Shown: one piece after another, positions 27,126 through 39,011 of the stretch
Numbering within the stretch: the stretch's first letter is position 1
How the letters are laid out: each line of letters starts with the position of its first letter
DNA from: Aurantiacibacter sediminis
GTDB taxonomy: Bacteria > Pseudomonadota > Alphaproteobacteria > Sphingomonadales > Sphingomonadaceae
Assembly: GCF_016019885.1 (NCBI RefSeq)
Contig: NZ_JAEANY010000002.1
Span: 496,001-560,000, forward strand
DNA: 64,000 nt
Direction: 5' to 3'
The notes under the pieces: model-generated
Seen by the model: only the letters and a program-made list of their open reading frames with translations
What the model was told of the DNA's origin: nothing
Database searches by the model: none
Translations under genes and position numbers: made by a program

Positions 27126-28085
27126 ATGGCGATGTCTGACGTCATTCTCGATATTCGCGGTCTCGACAAGACCTATGCGGGCGGCGTCAAGGCGCTCACG
27201 AACGTCGATTTGCAAATCCGCAAGGGAGAGATTTTCGCGCTCCTCGGGCCCAATGGTGCGGGCAAGACGACGCTGATCGGTTCTGTCTGCGGCATGGTGC
27301 GGCCGACGGGAGGCTCGATCGAGGTCTTCGGAAAGGATCTCTCCAAGAGCTGGAAAGCCATTCGCCAGCGTGTGGGCCTGGTTCCGCAGGAACTCAGCTT
27401 CGACATGTTCGACAAGGTGATCCGGCAGGTCCGCTATTCGCGCGGCATGTTCGGCTTCCCGCCTGATGAGGCGCGCGTCGAGGAGGTGCTGAAGAGCCTC
27501 AGCCTGTGGGATAAGCGCGATGTATCGATCCGCGAACTGTCAGGCGGAATGAAGCGCCGCGTGATGATCGCCAAGGCGCTGGCGCATGAGCCCGAACTGC
27601 TTTTTCTTGATGAACCGACCGCCGGTGTCGATGTGGAGCTTCGCCGCGATATGTGGCGGCAGATCGACGCGCTGCGCGAACGCGGGGTCACCATCATCCT
27701 CACCACTCATTACATCGAAGAAGCCGAGGAAATGGCCGACCGGGTCGGTGTAATCAACAAGGGCCAGATCCTTCTGGTCGACGACAAGGATTCGATCATG
27801 GCGCGGCTTGGTCGGACGGAGGCGCATTTCACCCTCGAAAAGCCGCTGGCAGAGGTACCCGCAACACTCACGAAGTATCCGCTGCATCTTGAAGGCGAGG
27901 GCACCTGCCTGGTCTATCGAGGCGGTGACGGAACAGGGAAAGGCAAGCGCGAAATCGCCGATCTGGCGCAGCAACTCGTCCGCGAAGGCCTCACCTATAC
28001 CGGCCTCGAAACCCGCGACAGCACGCTGGAGGATATTTTCGTCGACCTGGTCGAAGACAACCAGGCGAAGGAGACTGTGCAATGA
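27126..28085 (+). CDS. ABC-2 type exporter ATP-binding protein
   Basis: 319 residues. Walker A GPNGAGKTT (near 40), signature LSGGMKRR, Walker B LLFLDEPTAGVD, H-loop TTHY. The C-terminal tail after about 235 is the regulatory part common to DrrA/YadG-like exporters. Its stop overlaps the next gene by 4 bases, which encodes the permease; together they make an exporter of unknown substrate (drug, polysaccharide or lipid-type). Confidence 0.93.
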   Translation: MAMSDVILDIRGLDKTYAGGVKALTNVDLQIRKGEIFALLGPNGAGKTTLIGSVCGMVRPTGGSIEVFGKDLSKSWKAIRQRVGLVPQELSFDMFDKVIRQVRYSRGMFGFPPDEARVEEVLKSLSLWDKRDVSIRELSGGMKRRVMIAKALAHEPELLFLDEPTAGVDVELRRDMWRQIDALRERGVTIILTTHYIEEAEEMADRVGVINKGQILLVDDKDSIMARLGRTEAHFTLEKPLAEVPATLTKYPLHLEGEGTCLVYRGGDGTGKGKREIADLAQQLVREGLTYTGLETRDSTLEDIFVDLVEDNQAKETVQ

Positions 28086-28849
28086 CGCTTAATCTGCGCG
28101 GGGCCTACGCCATCTGGAAGAACGAAGTGATGCGGATGTTCCGTACGGCCTTCGGATCGATCCTCTCGCCTGTCATCACCACGTCGCTTTATCTTGTCGT
28201 TTTCGGCGCGGCGATCGGCAGCCGCATGGAGCTTCCGGGCGGGGTTGAGTACGGCAGCTTCATCGTTCCCGGTCTGCTGATGCTGACGCTGCTGACCGAA
28301 AGCACCAGCAATGCGAGCTTCGGCATCTATATGCCCAAATTCACCGGCGCGATTTACGAGTTGCTCTCGGCTCCCGTGGGCGTGGTCGAGACTTTGGTTG
28401 GGTTCGTCGGAGCGGCAGCAGCGAAATCGCTGATTCTCGCAGCGGTGATCTTGGGTACGGCGGCGCTGATTATCGATTATGAGATCGCGCATCCGGTGCT
28501 GGCATTCTTCTATATCCTGCTCGTCGCGGCGACATTTTCGCTGCTGGGCTTCATCATCGGGCTGTGGGCGAATAGCTTCGAAAAGCTGCAGATCGTGCCG
28601 CTGCTGATCCTGATGCCACTCACATTCCTTGGCGGGACATTCTATTCGATCGACATTTTGCCGGAGCCGTGGCGCTCCGTTTCGCTCATCAATCCGGTGG
28701 TCTATCTGGTGAACGGCCTGCGCTGGACGTTCCTCGGCCAGTCGGACTTCCCGATTGCGGTTTCACTCGGCGCAACTGTCGCGTTTTTGCTGATCTGCGT
28801 CGGTATCATTGCCTGGATCTTCAAAACCGGATGGCGCCTTCGCGAATGA
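28082..28849 (+). CDS. ABC-2 type exporter permease
   Basis: 255 residues and six membrane segments. ABC-2 features: N-terminal helix NEVMRMFRTAFGSILSPVITT, the central FIVPGLLMLTLL segment, and LMPLTFLGGTFYSIDILPEPW near 190. It resembles YadH/DrrB permeases. Translationally coupled to the ATPase gene. No dedicated periplasmic adapter or outer-membrane channel is next to it. Confidence 0.92.
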   Translation: MTLNLRGAYAIWKNEVMRMFRTAFGSILSPVITTSLYLVVFGAAIGSRMELPGGVEYGSFIVPGLLMLTLLTESTSNASFGIYMPKFTGAIYELLSAPVGVVETLVGFVGAAAAKSLILAAVILGTAALIIDYEIAHPVLAFFYILLVAATFSLLGFIIGLWANSFEKLQIVPLLILMPLTFLGGTFYSIDILPEPWRSVSLINPVVYLVNGLRWTFLGQSDFPIAVSLGATVAFLLICVGIIAWIFKTGWRLRE

Positions 28850-28975
28850 CGCTTGTCGGACTGAAACATCGTTTCATCGACCTGTAAGTTTCATTCAGAA
28901 TCGAGCAAGCATCGCGGGAGCAATGCGCGGTCAGTCCGATATTTCCGGACTGCACAATTTGCAGGGAAACAGAAC

Positions 28976-29539
28976 ATGAAAAAGACCGTATTTGCTCTTG
29001 CCGCTTCAGCAGCGGCGCTCGCCATTCCCGCCGCCGCTCACGCGCAGCAGGCAGAGCCCTTCATCGGCGTTTCGGGTGGCTATCACGACCTGAGCGTTGA
29101 AGGCGAAGTGGAAGATGAATTCCCGGGCGTCGAAATCAATGACGGCAGCGCAATCGTCGGCGGCTTCGCTGGCGTCGATTTCCTCGCTGGCGGCAATTTC
29201 TTCATCGGCGCAGAAGCCAATTTCCACATCGGCACCGACGCTGTCGATTCCGAATATGGCGCATCGGCCCGTATCGGTATCCGTGATGCAGGCGGCGCGA
29301 AATATTACCTTCGCGGTGGCTACCAGGAAGTGAACCTCGACTTCGCCAACATCATCGAGATTCCCGGCGTTGAAGTGACCGACGATGATTTTGTCGGCAT
29401 CGACGATACCGCTGGCGACTACCTGGTTGGTGCGGGTGCGGAATTCCCGCTTGGTGAGACCACTTTCCTGCGCGTCAATGTCGACACTATTGGTTTCGAC
29501 TCCGCGCGTGCAACCGCTGGTTTTGGCCTGCGCTTCTAA
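28976..29539 (+). CDS. outer-membrane beta-barrel protein (Omp25/OmpA-like fold)
   Basis: 187 residues with a signal peptide ending AAAHAQ. The body is an eight-strand barrel: alternating aromatic/glycine strands (FIGVSGGYHDLSV, GGFAGVDFLAGGNFFIGAEA, YLVGAGAEFPL) ending with GFGLRF, whose last Phe is the BAM signal. Acidic surface loops. Its function is probably structural. It is monocistronic, closed by a good terminator. Confidence 0.85.
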   Translation: MKKTVFALAASAAALAIPAAAHAQQAEPFIGVSGGYHDLSVEGEVEDEFPGVEINDGSAIVGGFAGVDFLAGGNFFIGAEANFHIGTDAVDSEYGASARIGIRDAGGAKYYLRGGYQEVNLDFANIIEIPGVEVTDDDFVGIDDTAGDYLVGAGAEFPLGETTFLRVNVDTIGFDSARATAGFGLRF

Positions 29540-29561
29540 TCGTTTGAGCTAAACAGTTTAA

Positions 29562-29601
29562 GGGCCGGTCTCGCTATTCGCGGGGCCGGCCTTTCGCTTT
29601 T
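29562..29601 (+). terminator. intrinsic terminator after the beta-barrel gene
   Basis: A 13-bp stem (29562-29574 with 29580-29592, three G-U pairs, 5-base loop) rich in GGCCGG/CCGGCC, followed by TTCGCTTTT. It is 23 bases after the stop codon. Confidence 0.75.
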
Positions 29602-29642
29602 GGGGCTGGCGAAGCGGGAGACGAGACGCTAGCGAGCGGCTC

Positions 29643-31728
<2,086 letters not shown>

Positions 31729-31760
31729 TTCGCTACGATTCCCTTCAAGAGGGGAATTCT

Positions 31761-33740
31761 ATGACACTGAAAGCCTTGGGGGCTGCCGCCTCCATTTTAG
31801 CGCTAGCGCACACTCCGCCTGCGATTGCACAGACGAGTGAAGCAGAGGATCTGGCCGCCCGTTTCGGTGCGCGGCCGACAGTGCTCGATATCAGCCTGTC
31901 GCCATCCGGCGCGCAGATTGCCTACATCACATCCGATAACGGCACGGCAGAGCTGCTTTATACAATCGACCTGAACGGAACGGCGGAGCCGCGCCTGCTG
32001 AGCACGTTGAATGAGCCTGACGCAGAGCTGACCGAATGCAATTGGGCAAATGAGCAGTGGCTCGTTTGCGAAATCATCGGTTTTGCGCGCGTCGATGGCA
32101 GCACGCCGATCTACTATTCGCGCATGCTTTCCATTCCTGCTGTCGAAGGCGAAGACCCGCAGCTTTTGACCTCTCGCCGCTCGTCAAGATCTTACGGCAT
32201 CATGCAAGATGGCGGCTCGGTCGTCTCGCTCGATGTGGAGGGTGAGGAAAACCGCATCCTGATGACACGCCAATTCCTTGAAGAGGATACGCGCGGTACG
32301 CGTCTGGCGAATACAGATCCAGGACTTGGCGTGGAAATGGTGGATGTTAGCCGCAACCGTCGGCGCACAGTGGAAAGCCCGGACGAATTCGCCTCTGCCT
32401 ATATCGCCGACGACAATGGGGAAATCCGCCTGAAAATCCGCAGGTTGCGGAACAATGTCGGCCGGCTGACTGGAGAGACCGAATATTACTATCGCGAAGC
32501 TGGCTCGAATCGCTGGAACGCGTTTGAGGGCGACCTGTCAGGCTTCCGCCCCATCGCGGTCGACGCGGCCAGCAATTCGGCCTTCGGTTTCCAAAGCCGA
32601 AATGGCTTCGACGCGCTTTACCGCGTGCCACTCGATGGCAGCGCAACGCCGGAGCTTGTCCTGGCGCGGGACGATGTCGATGTCGACGGCCTGATCCGGA
32701 TCGGTCGCCAGCAGCGCGTGGTCGGTGTGACCTATGCGACCGAAAAGCGGCAGGTGGAGTATTTCGATCCCGATCTGGAGAGGCTGGCTGGCCAGTTGCA
32801 GGACGCGTTGCCAGGCAACCCGCTCATCGGGATCGCCGATGCCTCTGCCGATGAGAATACGCTGCTCGTGGTCGCTTCCAGCGATGTCGATCCGGGCATG
32901 ACATATCTGCTTGAGCTCGACTCAATGTCGATGTCTCCCGTGTTGCCGTTTCGCGATCATGTCTCCGAATTGCCGATGGCGCCCATGCGCGCGATCACTT
33001 TTCCCGCTGCAGACGGCACGGAGATTCCCGGTTATCTGACTATGCCAACCGGTGCAGAAGGTCCGATCGGCGCTGTTGTAATGCCGCATGGCGGCCCGGG
33101 AGCCCGCGATGAGTGGGGTTTCGACTGGATGGTCCAGTTCCTCGCTGCGCGTGGCTATGCGGTTCTGCAGCCCAACTTTCGCGGCTCAGCCGGATATGGT
33201 GAAGACTGGTTTGGTCGCAATGGCTTCCAGGCATGGGAAACGGCCGTCGGTGACGTGAACGATGCGGGTCGCTGGCTGGTGAGCGAAGGTATCGCCGATC
33301 CCGAACGCCTCGGCGTGGTGGGCTGGTCCTATGGCGGCTACGCAGCGCTGCAATCGCAGGTGCTGAACCCTGATCTGTATCAGGCTGTGGTCGGCATCGC
33401 GCCGGTAACCGATCTCGACTTGCTGGTCGAGCAGGCGCGCGCCTACACCAATTTCCAGGTCGTTCGCCGCTTCGTGGGTGATGGCCCCCATGTCGATGAA
33501 GGCAGCCCGGCTGAGAATGCCGAAAGCTTCCAGTCCCCGGTCCTTCTTTTTCACGGCACGGATGACATCAATGTCGATCACGAACAGTCGCGGCGGATGG
33601 AAAACCGGCTGCAAAATGCCGGTGCCGATGTGACCTATGTCGAGTTCGATGGTTACGATCATTATCTTGATCACGGGGAAGTGCGCCGGGACATGTTGCT
33701 GGCGATTGACAGCTTCCTTGCAGAGCATCTAGGCGACTAG
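31761..33740 (+). CDS. S9-family prolyl oligopeptidase-like peptidase
   Basis: 659 residues with a signal peptide (MTLKALGAAASILALAHTPP, cleaved near AIAQ), so probably periplasmic. An N-terminal beta-propeller (about 35-400) precedes an alpha/beta hydrolase domain: HGGPGARDEWGFDW, GSAGYGEDWF, nucleophile GWSYGG (Ser523), acid in HGTDDINV (Asp601 or 602), and His634 in YDHYLDH. This is the acylaminoacyl-peptidase/dipeptidyl-peptidase type. Peptide scavenging is the likely role. Confidence 0.92.
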   Translation: MTLKALGAAASILALAHTPPAIAQTSEAEDLAARFGARPTVLDISLSPSGAQIAYITSDNGTAELLYTIDLNGTAEPRLLSTLNEPDAELTECNWANEQWLVCEIIGFARVDGSTPIYYSRMLSIPAVEGEDPQLLTSRRSSRSYGIMQDGGSVVSLDVEGEENRILMTRQFLEEDTRGTRLANTDPGLGVEMVDVSRNRRRTVESPDEFASAYIADDNGEIRLKIRRLRNNVGRLTGETEYYYREAGSNRWNAFEGDLSGFRPIAVDAASNSAFGFQSRNGFDALYRVPLDGSATPELVLARDDVDVDGLIRIGRQQRVVGVTYATEKRQVEYFDPDLERLAGQLQDALPGNPLIGIADASADENTLLVVASSDVDPGMTYLLELDSMSMSPVLPFRDHVSELPMAPMRAITFPAADGTEIPGYLTMPTGAEGPIGAVVMPHGGPGARDEWGFDWMVQFLAARGYAVLQPNFRGSAGYGEDWFGRNGFQAWETAVGDVNDAGRWLVSEGIADPERLGVVGWSYGGYAALQSQVLNPDLYQAVVGIAPVTDLDLLVEQARAYTNFQVVRRFVGDGPHVDEGSPAENAESFQSPVLLFHGTDDINVDHEQSRRMENRLQNAGADVTYVEFDGYDHYLDHGEVRRDMLLAIDSFLAEHLGD

Positions 33741-33800
33741 TCCCAATCGAAACCGATAAGGCTTTTCTCCTTGCCCCTTGCTCCGGAAAAATGCGCCACG

Positions 33801-34073
33801 ATGACGGACGTGCGCGAAGGTGTCGACGCGCTTGATCGCGAGCTTGTTTCGCTGCTGGCCACGCGCTTTGGCTATATGCGCGCAGCTGCACGCATCAAGC
33901 CGAGCCGCGACACGGTTCGTGATGAGGATCGCAAGGCGTCGGTCATCGCTGCGGCGGTGGAAGAGGCGCGCAAGGCGGGCATTCCCGAACAGGTGATAGC
34001 GGATATCTGGGAAACTCTCGTCGAAGGCTCGATCGCCTATGAATTCGACGAGTGGGATCGGACGCGCGACTAA
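33801..34073 (+). CDS. chorismate mutase, AroQ type
   Basis: 90 residues from ATG 33801; an in-frame TTG 30 bases upstream is less likely. A single AroQ helical domain: VREGVDALDRELVSLLATRFGYMRAAARIK, RDTVRDEDR and VIADIWETLVEGSIAYE. It isomerises chorismate to prephenate; the PchB (isochorismate pyruvate-lyase) branch has the same fold and cannot be fully excluded. The free-standing enzyme lies just after the peptidase gene. Confidence 0.88.
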   Translation: MTDVREGVDALDRELVSLLATRFGYMRAAARIKPSRDTVRDEDRKASVIAAAVEEARKAGIPEQVIADIWETLVEGSIAYEFDEWDRTRD

Positions 34074-34079
34074 GCCTGC

Positions 34080-34253
34080 TCAAGCAGTCAGCGGTTTCTC
34101 CCGCTTCTCCAAAATCGTCCCACGATAGGCAACGAAACGACCTTTCGCATCGAGAAAACCTGCGCCGATACGCTCGGCATAGGCCTGCGCCTGACTGAGG
34201 CGGTCGTACCACTTGCCTTGGCGCTTTTCGGTGACGAAGCGATATTGGGTCAT
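34080..34253 (-). CDS. 57-residue basic protein
   Basis: A short gene from ATG 34253 to TGA 34080: MTQYRFVTEKRQGKWYDRL, QAQAYAERIGAGFLDAKGRF, VAYRGTILEKREKPLTA in three consecutive pieces. Protein-like features are the many aromatic and charged residues in a pattern of short strands, and conserved-looking WYD and GRFVAYRG. I recall similar short proteins in sphingomonads but no family name. It lies convergent to chorismate mutase, downstream of the rpsD terminator region. Confidence 0.65.
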   Translation of the reverse strand: MTQYRFVTEKRQGKWYDRLSQAQAYAERIGAGFLDAKGRFVAYRGTILEKREKPLTA

Positions 34254-34311
34254 AGCGATACGTAAATACCTAAAAAGCCGGGAAAGTTCCCGAATTTGCG
34301 ACAGGCCGAAA

Positions 34312-34345
34312 CGAAAAAGGGCGGCCCCGAAGGACCGCCCCTTTT
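34312..34345 (-). terminator. intrinsic terminator of rpsD
   Basis: On the minus strand GGGCGGTCC-TTCG-GGGCCGCCC (9-bp stem with one G-U, stable UUCG loop) is followed by TTTTT, 25 bases after the rpsD stop. A-rich bases on the other side could make it act in both directions. Confidence 0.85.
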
Positions 34346-34365
34346 TGTCGCTCGGTTGGCTCCGA

Positions 34366-34980
34366 CTAGCGCGAGTAGAACTCGACCACGAGGTTCGGTT
34401 CCATCTGCACCGGGTAGGGCACTTCGTCGAGCGACGGGACGCGGCTGAATGTAACCTTGTCGTTGCCGTCCACGACTACATAGTCAGGAATTTCACGCTC
34501 GGGCAGGCTCTGCGCTTCGATGACCAGTGCCATTTCCTTGGCCTTGTCACCCAGCGAGATCACGTCGCCCACGTCGCAGCGACGCGAGGCGATGTTGCAC
34601 TTCACACCGTTCACCTTGATGTGGCCGTGCGAAACGAGCTGGCGCGCGGCGAAGATCGTCGGCGCATACTTGGCGCGGTATACGATCATGTCGAGACGAC
34701 GCTCGAGCAGGCCGATCAGGTTCATGCCTGTGTCGCCCTTCATGCGGCTCGCATCCTTGTAGGTTGCCTTGAACTGCTTTTCAGTTACGTCGCCGTAATA
34801 GCCCTTCAGCTTCTGCTTGGCGCGCAGCTGCAGGCCGAAGTCGGACATCTTGCCCTTGCGGCGCTGACCGTGCTGGCCAGGACCGTAGGAACGCTTGTTG
34901 ACCGGGGAATTCGGGCGACCCCAGATGTTTTCACCCATCCGGCGGTCAAGTTTGTGCTTCGCACGTGTACGCTTCGACAT
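34366..34980 (-). CDS. rpsD: 30S ribosomal protein S4
   Basis: Primary 16S rRNA-binding protein of the small subunit. 204 residues, typical length. N-terminal basic part ([18 protein letters not shown]), S4 RNA-binding domain around 93-155 with [31 protein letters not shown]. It stands apart from other ribosomal genes, as in many alphaproteobacteria, with its own promoter and terminator. Confidence 0.98.
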   Translation of the reverse strand: MSKRTRAKHKLDRRMGENIWGRPNSPVNKRSYGPGQHGQRRKGKMSDFGLQLRAKQKLKGYYGDVTEKQFKATYKDASRMKGDTGMNLIGLLERRLDMIVYRAKYAPTIFAARQLVSHGHIKVNGVKCNIASRRCDVGDVISLGDKAKEMALVIEAQSLPEREIPDYVVVDGNDKVTFSRVPSLDEVPYPVQMEPNLVVEFYSR

Positions 34981-35111
34981 AAGTCGATTCCTTTCAATTC
35001 ACTGGATCGTCCACATGACGACCATTCAACCCGGCATCGCACCATCATGGCGAAATCCATGATGCGGCCACCGCTTCACCGGGGTGCGGGGCCAATTTCA
35101 GCGAAGGCGCG

Positions 35112-35139
35112 CATTTAGCTACGCGAGGCGTAAAGTCAA
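35112..35139 (-). promoter_or_regulatory. candidate promoter of rpsD
   Basis: TTGACT (35134-35139) and TAAATG (35112-35117) with a 16-base spacer on the minus strand, giving a leader of about 125 bases before rpsD. It lies just past the trmJ stop at 35153. Confidence 0.5.
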
Positions 35140-35152
35140 GGGTTCTTGGGCC

Positions 35153-35884
35153 TCAATCGACCTTGCGTGGCGGCTTTTCGAGAGCTGACAGCACGCCGCG
35201 CAAGGTGCGCACTTCGAGATGGTTCCAGCCCGGCTTGGTTATGACTCCGCGCAGCGTGCGCCTTGTGGCTTCGGCGCGATCCTTCGGAAAAAAGTAGCCT
35301 TTTGGCTTCAGCATTGTTTCCAGATGGGTGATGAGCCCCTCCAGCTCTTCCTGCGGGGCTGGGGGAAGCAATTCTTCTTCGGTGGGAATGTGGAGATCAG
35401 CGGTCTTGGACAGTTCGTAAGCGACAAGGATCACCGCCTGCGCGAGGTTGAGCGAGCCAAACTCCGGGTTGATCGGCGCGGTGACGATCGTGCGGGCGAG
35501 GGCGACATCATCGGTTTCCAGGCCAGACCGCTCCGGCCCGAACAGGAAGGCGCTCTTGCCCTCCTGCTGCCCCACTTCGCGTGCGGCCCTTTCCGGTGTG
35601 AGAACAGGCTTGGTCACACCGCGCTTTCGCACCGTGGTCGCGTAGACATGCGCGCAATCCGCCACCGCCTCTGCCGTGGTATCGAAAACCCTGGCATTCT
35701 CAAGCACGATATCGGCACCCGATGCAGAGGGGCCTGCGGACGGATTGGGCCACCCATCGCGCGGTGCGACAAGGCGCATTTCGGCAAAACCGAAGTTCAG
35801 CATAGCCCGCGCCGCCTTGCCGATATTCTCGCCCAGCTGCGGGCGGACGAGCACGATGACCGGAGTGTTACTCAGCCCCGACAT
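35153..35884 (-). CDS. trmJ: tRNA 2'-O-methyltransferase TrmJ-type (SpoU/TrmH family)
   Basis: Methylates the 2'-OH of ribose 32 in tRNAs. From ATG 35884 243 residues (an in-frame start at 35902 is possible). SPOUT knot motifs: [21 protein letters not shown] (near 12-32), [17 protein letters not shown] and the terminal [16 protein letters not shown]-terminal helical extension of about 80 residues fits TrmJ. The start lies inside the 3' end of nrdR (17-base overlap). Confidence 0.9.
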   Translation of the reverse strand: MSGLSNTPVIVLVRPQLGENIGKAARAMLNFGFAEMRLVAPRDGWPNPSAGPSASGADIVLENARVFDTTAEAVADCAHVYATTVRKRGVTKPVLTPERAAREVGQQEGKSAFLFGPERSGLETDDVALARTIVTAPINPEFGSLNLAQAVILVAYELSKTADLHIPTEEELLPPAPQEELEGLITHLETMLKPKGYFFPKDRAEATRRTLRGVITKPGWNHLEVRTLRGVLSALEKPPRKVD

Positions 35885-36344
35885 CGCGAACCGTGCTGGC
35901 AAATTCCTGGAAATCCTTTGCCTCGCTGAAATCGCGATAGACGCTGGCGAAGCGGATATAGGCGACGCTGTCGAGCTGGCGCAGGCCGTCCATTACCATT
36001 TCGCCGATGCGGCTTGCGGGGATTTCACTTTCGCCGGCGGTCTCCACTTGGCGCTGGATGCCGGACACGAGCTGGTCGATCCGTTCCTGTTCGATATCGC
36101 GCTTGCGGCAGGCGAGGGCGACTGACTGCTCGATCTTGGAACGATCGAACGGCTCGCGGCGGGGCTCACCGCCTTTCTCGCCCGATTTGACGACGGTCAC
36201 GTCGCGTAGCTGGACGCGCTCGAACGTCGTGAAGCGCGCGCCGCAGCCTTCGCACTGGCGACGGCGGCGGATCGCCGTGTTGTCTTCTGTAGGGCGCGAG
36301 TCTTTGACCTGACTGTCTTCATGCGCGCAGAATGGGCATCGCAT
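35868..36344 (-). CDS. nrdR: transcriptional repressor NrdR
   Basis: Repressor of ribonucleotide reductase genes that senses (d)ATP. 158 residues. Zinc ribbon CPFC...CEGC (Cys3, Cys6, Cys31, Cys34), then an ATP-cone (about 50-140: [33 protein letters not shown]). Part of the glyA-nrdR-trmJ run, a widely conserved neighbourhood in alphaproteobacteria. Confidence 0.97.
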   Translation of the reverse strand: MRCPFCAHEDSQVKDSRPTEDNTAIRRRRQCEGCGARFTTFERVQLRDVTVVKSGEKGGEPRREPFDRSKIEQSVALACRKRDIEQERIDQLVSGIQRQVETAGESEIPASRIGEMVMDGLRQLDSVAYIRFASVYRDFSEAKDFQEFASTVRDVGAE

Positions 36345-36350
36345 CGGGCG

Positions 36351-36581
36351 TTACGGTCTCACGCGCTTGTAGAGCATGAAGCCTGCACCAGCAGCGAGGC
36401 CAATTGGCCACGCGCCGAGCAGTAGCCCGCCTGCTACAGCTCCGACGCCTGCGCCGATCAGCACTGGCTTTGTCGAAGGATGCTGCATCCCTTCGCGGCC
36501 CATTGCTTTCGCCTCTTCGACAGCATCCTTCAGGATATAGCGGTCGATATCGTCATCTGACTTTCGCGGATCATTCGCCAT
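36351..36581 (-). CDS. small glycine-zipper membrane protein
   Basis: 76 residues from ATG 36581 (an upstream in-frame start at 36617 lies inside glyA). A polar N-terminal half (DDDIDRYILKDAVEEAKAMG) is followed by two membrane passes with Gly/Ala spacing (VLIGAGVGAVAGGLLLG and PIGLAAGAGFML) and a basic end. No known function. It is squeezed between glyA (3 bases) and nrdR (6 bases) in the same operon. Confidence 0.8.
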   Translation of the reverse strand: MANDPRKSDDDIDRYILKDAVEEAKAMGREGMQHPSTKPVLIGAGVGAVAGGLLLGAWPIGLAAGAGFMLYKRVRP

Positions 36582-36583
36582 GA

Positions 36584-37891
36584 TTACATTCCTGGATAAA
36601 CGGGGAAGCCTGCGCACAGCTCGCCGACTTCGCGGCGAATGCGCTCTTCCACCTCAGCATCGCCATCATCGCCATTGCGACTCAGGCCTTCTACAACCTG
36701 CACGATCATAGCACCGATCTTGCGAAATTCTTCAGGCCCGAATCCGCGCGTGGTGCCCGCGGGCGTGCCGAGGCGAATGCCTGACGTCACGAAGGGGCTG
36801 CGCGTGTCAAACGGAATGCCGTTCTTGTTGCAGGTGAGGTAGGCGCGATCGAGGCCTTTCTCCGCCGCCTTGCCGGTGACATCCATCGGGGTAAGATCGA
36901 CGAGCATGGAGTGATTGTCGGTTCCGCCCGATACGATGCGCAGGCCGTTGTCCTCGATGCTCGCAGCAAGTGCGCGGGCATTCTCGACCACGGCATGCGC
37001 GTAATCCTTGAAATCGGGGCGAAGCGCTTCGCGGAATGCAACAGCCTTGGCCGCGACGATATGCATCAGCGGGCCGCCCTGCATGCCGGGGAAAACCGCC
37101 ATGTTGATCGGCTTGGTATACTTCTCGTCATTCCACAGGATAATGCCTGAACGTGGGCCGCGCAGGCTCTTATGCGTGGTGGAAGTCACCACATCGGCAT
37201 GCGGGAAAGGCGAGGGATGCGCGCCGCCTGCGACAAGGCCGGAAATGTGGCTCATATCGACCATCAGGTACGCACCGACTTCATCGGCAACCTTGCGGAA
37301 CGCTTCCCAGTCCCAGATGCGCGAATAGGCGGTGCCGCCCGCGATGATCAGCTTGGGCTTGTGCTCCTTCGCGATCGCCATGACTTCGTCCATGTCGATC
37401 TCTTCGCTGTCCTTGCGAACACCGTAGGCGACGGGATTGAACCACTTGCCCGACATGTTGACGGGAGAGCCGTGCGTCAGGTGACCGCCCGAATTTAGGT
37501 CCAGACCCATGAAAGTATCGCCCGGCTGCAGCAGAGCGAGGAACACGGCCTGGTTCATCTGGCTGCCCGAATTCGGCTGCACATTGGCGAAATTGCAATC
37601 GAACAATTCGCATGCCCGCTCAATCGCAAGGTTTTCAACCACATCGGCATAGTCGCAGCCGCCGTAGTATCGCTTGCCCGGATAGCCTTCGGCATATTTG
37701 TTGGTGAAGACGCTGCCTGCCGCTTCGAGCACGGCTTTCGAGGCGATATTCTCGCTCGCAATCAGCTCGATCTTGTCGCGCTGGCGCGCGAGTTCCTTGT
37801 CGATCGCCGCAGCGATATCGGGATCGGCAGCCGCCAGATCGTCATTCCAGAAGCGATCCATATTGGGCGCGGTGATTTCCTGGGTAGCCAT
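36584..37891 (-). CDS. glyA: serine hydroxymethyltransferase GlyA
   Basis: PLP enzyme that interconverts serine and glycine and charges tetrahydrofolate with C1. 435 residues. [17 protein letters not shown] near the N-terminus, PLP-Lys in [30 protein letters not shown]. It follows rpiB by 11 bases and precedes the small membrane protein and nrdR. Confidence 0.98.
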   Translation of the reverse strand: MATQEITAPNMDRFWNDDLAAADPDIAAAIDKELARQRDKIELIASENIASKAVLEAAGSVFTNKYAEGYPGKRYYGGCDYADVVENLAIERACELFDCNFANVQPNSGSQMNQAVFLALLQPGDTFMGLDLNSGGHLTHGSPVNMSGKWFNPVAYGVRKDSEEIDMDEVMAIAKEHKPKLIIAGGTAYSRIWDWEAFRKVADEVGAYLMVDMSHISGLVAGGAHPSPFPHADVVTSTTHKSLRGPRSGIILWNDEKYTKPINMAVFPGMQGGPLMHIVAAKAVAFREALRPDFKDYAHAVVENARALAASIEDNGLRIVSGGTDNHSMLVDLTPMDVTGKAAEKGLDRAYLTCNKNGIPFDTRSPFVTSGIRLGTPAGTTRGFGPEEFRKIGAMIVQVVEGLSRNGDDGDAEVEERIRREVGELCAGFPVYPGM

Positions 37892-37902
37892 GATGTCAGC
37901 CT

Positions 37903-38334
37903 TTATGAATTGGCGAGCTTGTCCACGCGGCGCTGATGGCGGCCGCCGGCGAACTCGGTTTCGAGAAATGCGGTGACGCAGGCTTTCGCCATTTCAACAC
38001 CCGTCAGGCGCGCGCCCATGGCGATGCAATTCGCATCATTGTGCTCGCGCGAAAGGGCTGCCGAAAGCGGCTCTGACACGAGCGCACAGCGCACTGCCGG
38101 ATTGCGATTGACCGCCATGGAAATGCCGATCCCGCTGCCGCAGAGCGCGATACCGCGTTCTGCCGTGCCGTCCGCGACGACGTCCGCCAGCTTGAAGCCG
38201 CAATCCGGATAGTCGACGCTTTCGCCCGGATCCGTTCCAAGATCGGCCACTTCGTGACCCTGTTCGATAAGCCAGTCGCGCAATTCGGCTTTCAGCTCGG
38301 TTGCGGCATGGTCTGAGGCGATGGCGATACGCAT
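37903..38334 (-). CDS. rpiB: ribose-5-phosphate isomerase B
   Basis: Interconverts ribose-5-P and ribulose-5-P. 143 residues from ATG 38334 ([15 protein letters not shown]); the in-frame ATG at 38370 adds residues not seen in the family. Catalytic Cys lies in [15 protein letters not shown]; also [16 protein letters not shown]. First gene of the rpiB-glyA-nrdR-trmJ operon. Confidence 0.96.
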   Translation of the reverse strand: MRIAIASDHAATELKAELRDWLIEQGHEVADLGTDPGESVDYPDCGFKLADVVADGTAERGIALCGSGIGISMAVNRNPAVRCALVSEPLSAALSREHNDANCIAMGARLTGVEMAKACVTAFLETEFAGGRHQRRVDKLANS

Positions 38335-38448
38335 GCGAAGGGCATAGGGAAGGCAAGCGATTCTCTCCACCCTTTTGGCGTTGATTTTGCACCGCCAAAG
38401 GTCGGTGGTGCATCGATCGCCGCCGCGAAAGCGCGTTTATCGGTGGCG

Positions 38449-38991
38449 TCAGGCTTCCCGCCACTCGCCCGGAGCAAGGCCGTCGAGCGAGTGTTCGCCA
38501 ATGCTCCAGCGCACAAGCCTTAGGGTCGGGTGACCGACAGCTGCGGTCATCCGGCGCACCTGCCGGTTTTTGCCTTCGCGGATTGTGAGGCGCAGCCAGC
38601 TATCGGCCACATTCTTGCGGAACCGCACCGGAGGGTCGCGCGGCCAAAGCTGCGGGTCGGCGATGCGCTCGGCGCGGGCAGGGCGGGTGCGGCCCTCTTT
38701 TAGCTCCACGCCATCGCAAAGCTTGCGGATCGCGACGTTGTCGGGCTCGCCCTCCACCTGCACGAGGTAGGTCTTCTCCAGCTTGAACTTCGGATCGGCA
38801 ATCCGCGCCTGCAACCGCCCGTCATCCGTGAGAAGCAGCAGCCCCTCGCTATCGCGGTCGAGCCTGCCTGCGGGGTAGACACCCGGCACATCGATAAAGT
38901 CGGAGAGTGTCGCACGCGCGGTCGGGCTGCCACGGTCGGTGAACTGCGACAGCACGTTCATCGGTTTGTTGAAAAGGATCAGGCGGGACAT
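38449..38991 (-). CDS. 23S rRNA pseudouridine synthase RluE-type
   Basis: 180 residues. RsuA-family core without S4 domain: FNKPMNVLSQF at the start, YPAGRLDRDSEGLLLLTDDG with catalytic Asp near residue 45, KTYLVQVEG and GKNRQVRRMTAAVGHPTLRLVR. This length and lack of an S4 domain fit RluE (23S position 2457), by family knowledge. 114 bases upstream of rpiB, probably a separate unit. Confidence 0.9.
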   Translation of the reverse strand: MSRLILFNKPMNVLSQFTDRGSPTARATLSDFIDVPGVYPAGRLDRDSEGLLLLTDDGRLQARIADPKFKLEKTYLVQVEGEPDNVAIRKLCDGVELKEGRTRPARAERIADPQLWPRDPPVRFRKNVADSWLRLTIREGKNRQVRRMTAAVGHPTLRLVRWSIGEHSLDGLAPGEWREA

Positions 38992-39011
38992 GGCATTTTG
39001 GCCCGCACTCC

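Noticed and set aside
38292-38516. 74-codon frame between rluE and rpiB
   Set aside because: It has protein-like pieces but overlaps both the rluE end and the rpiB start and I know no family; more likely spacer sequence.
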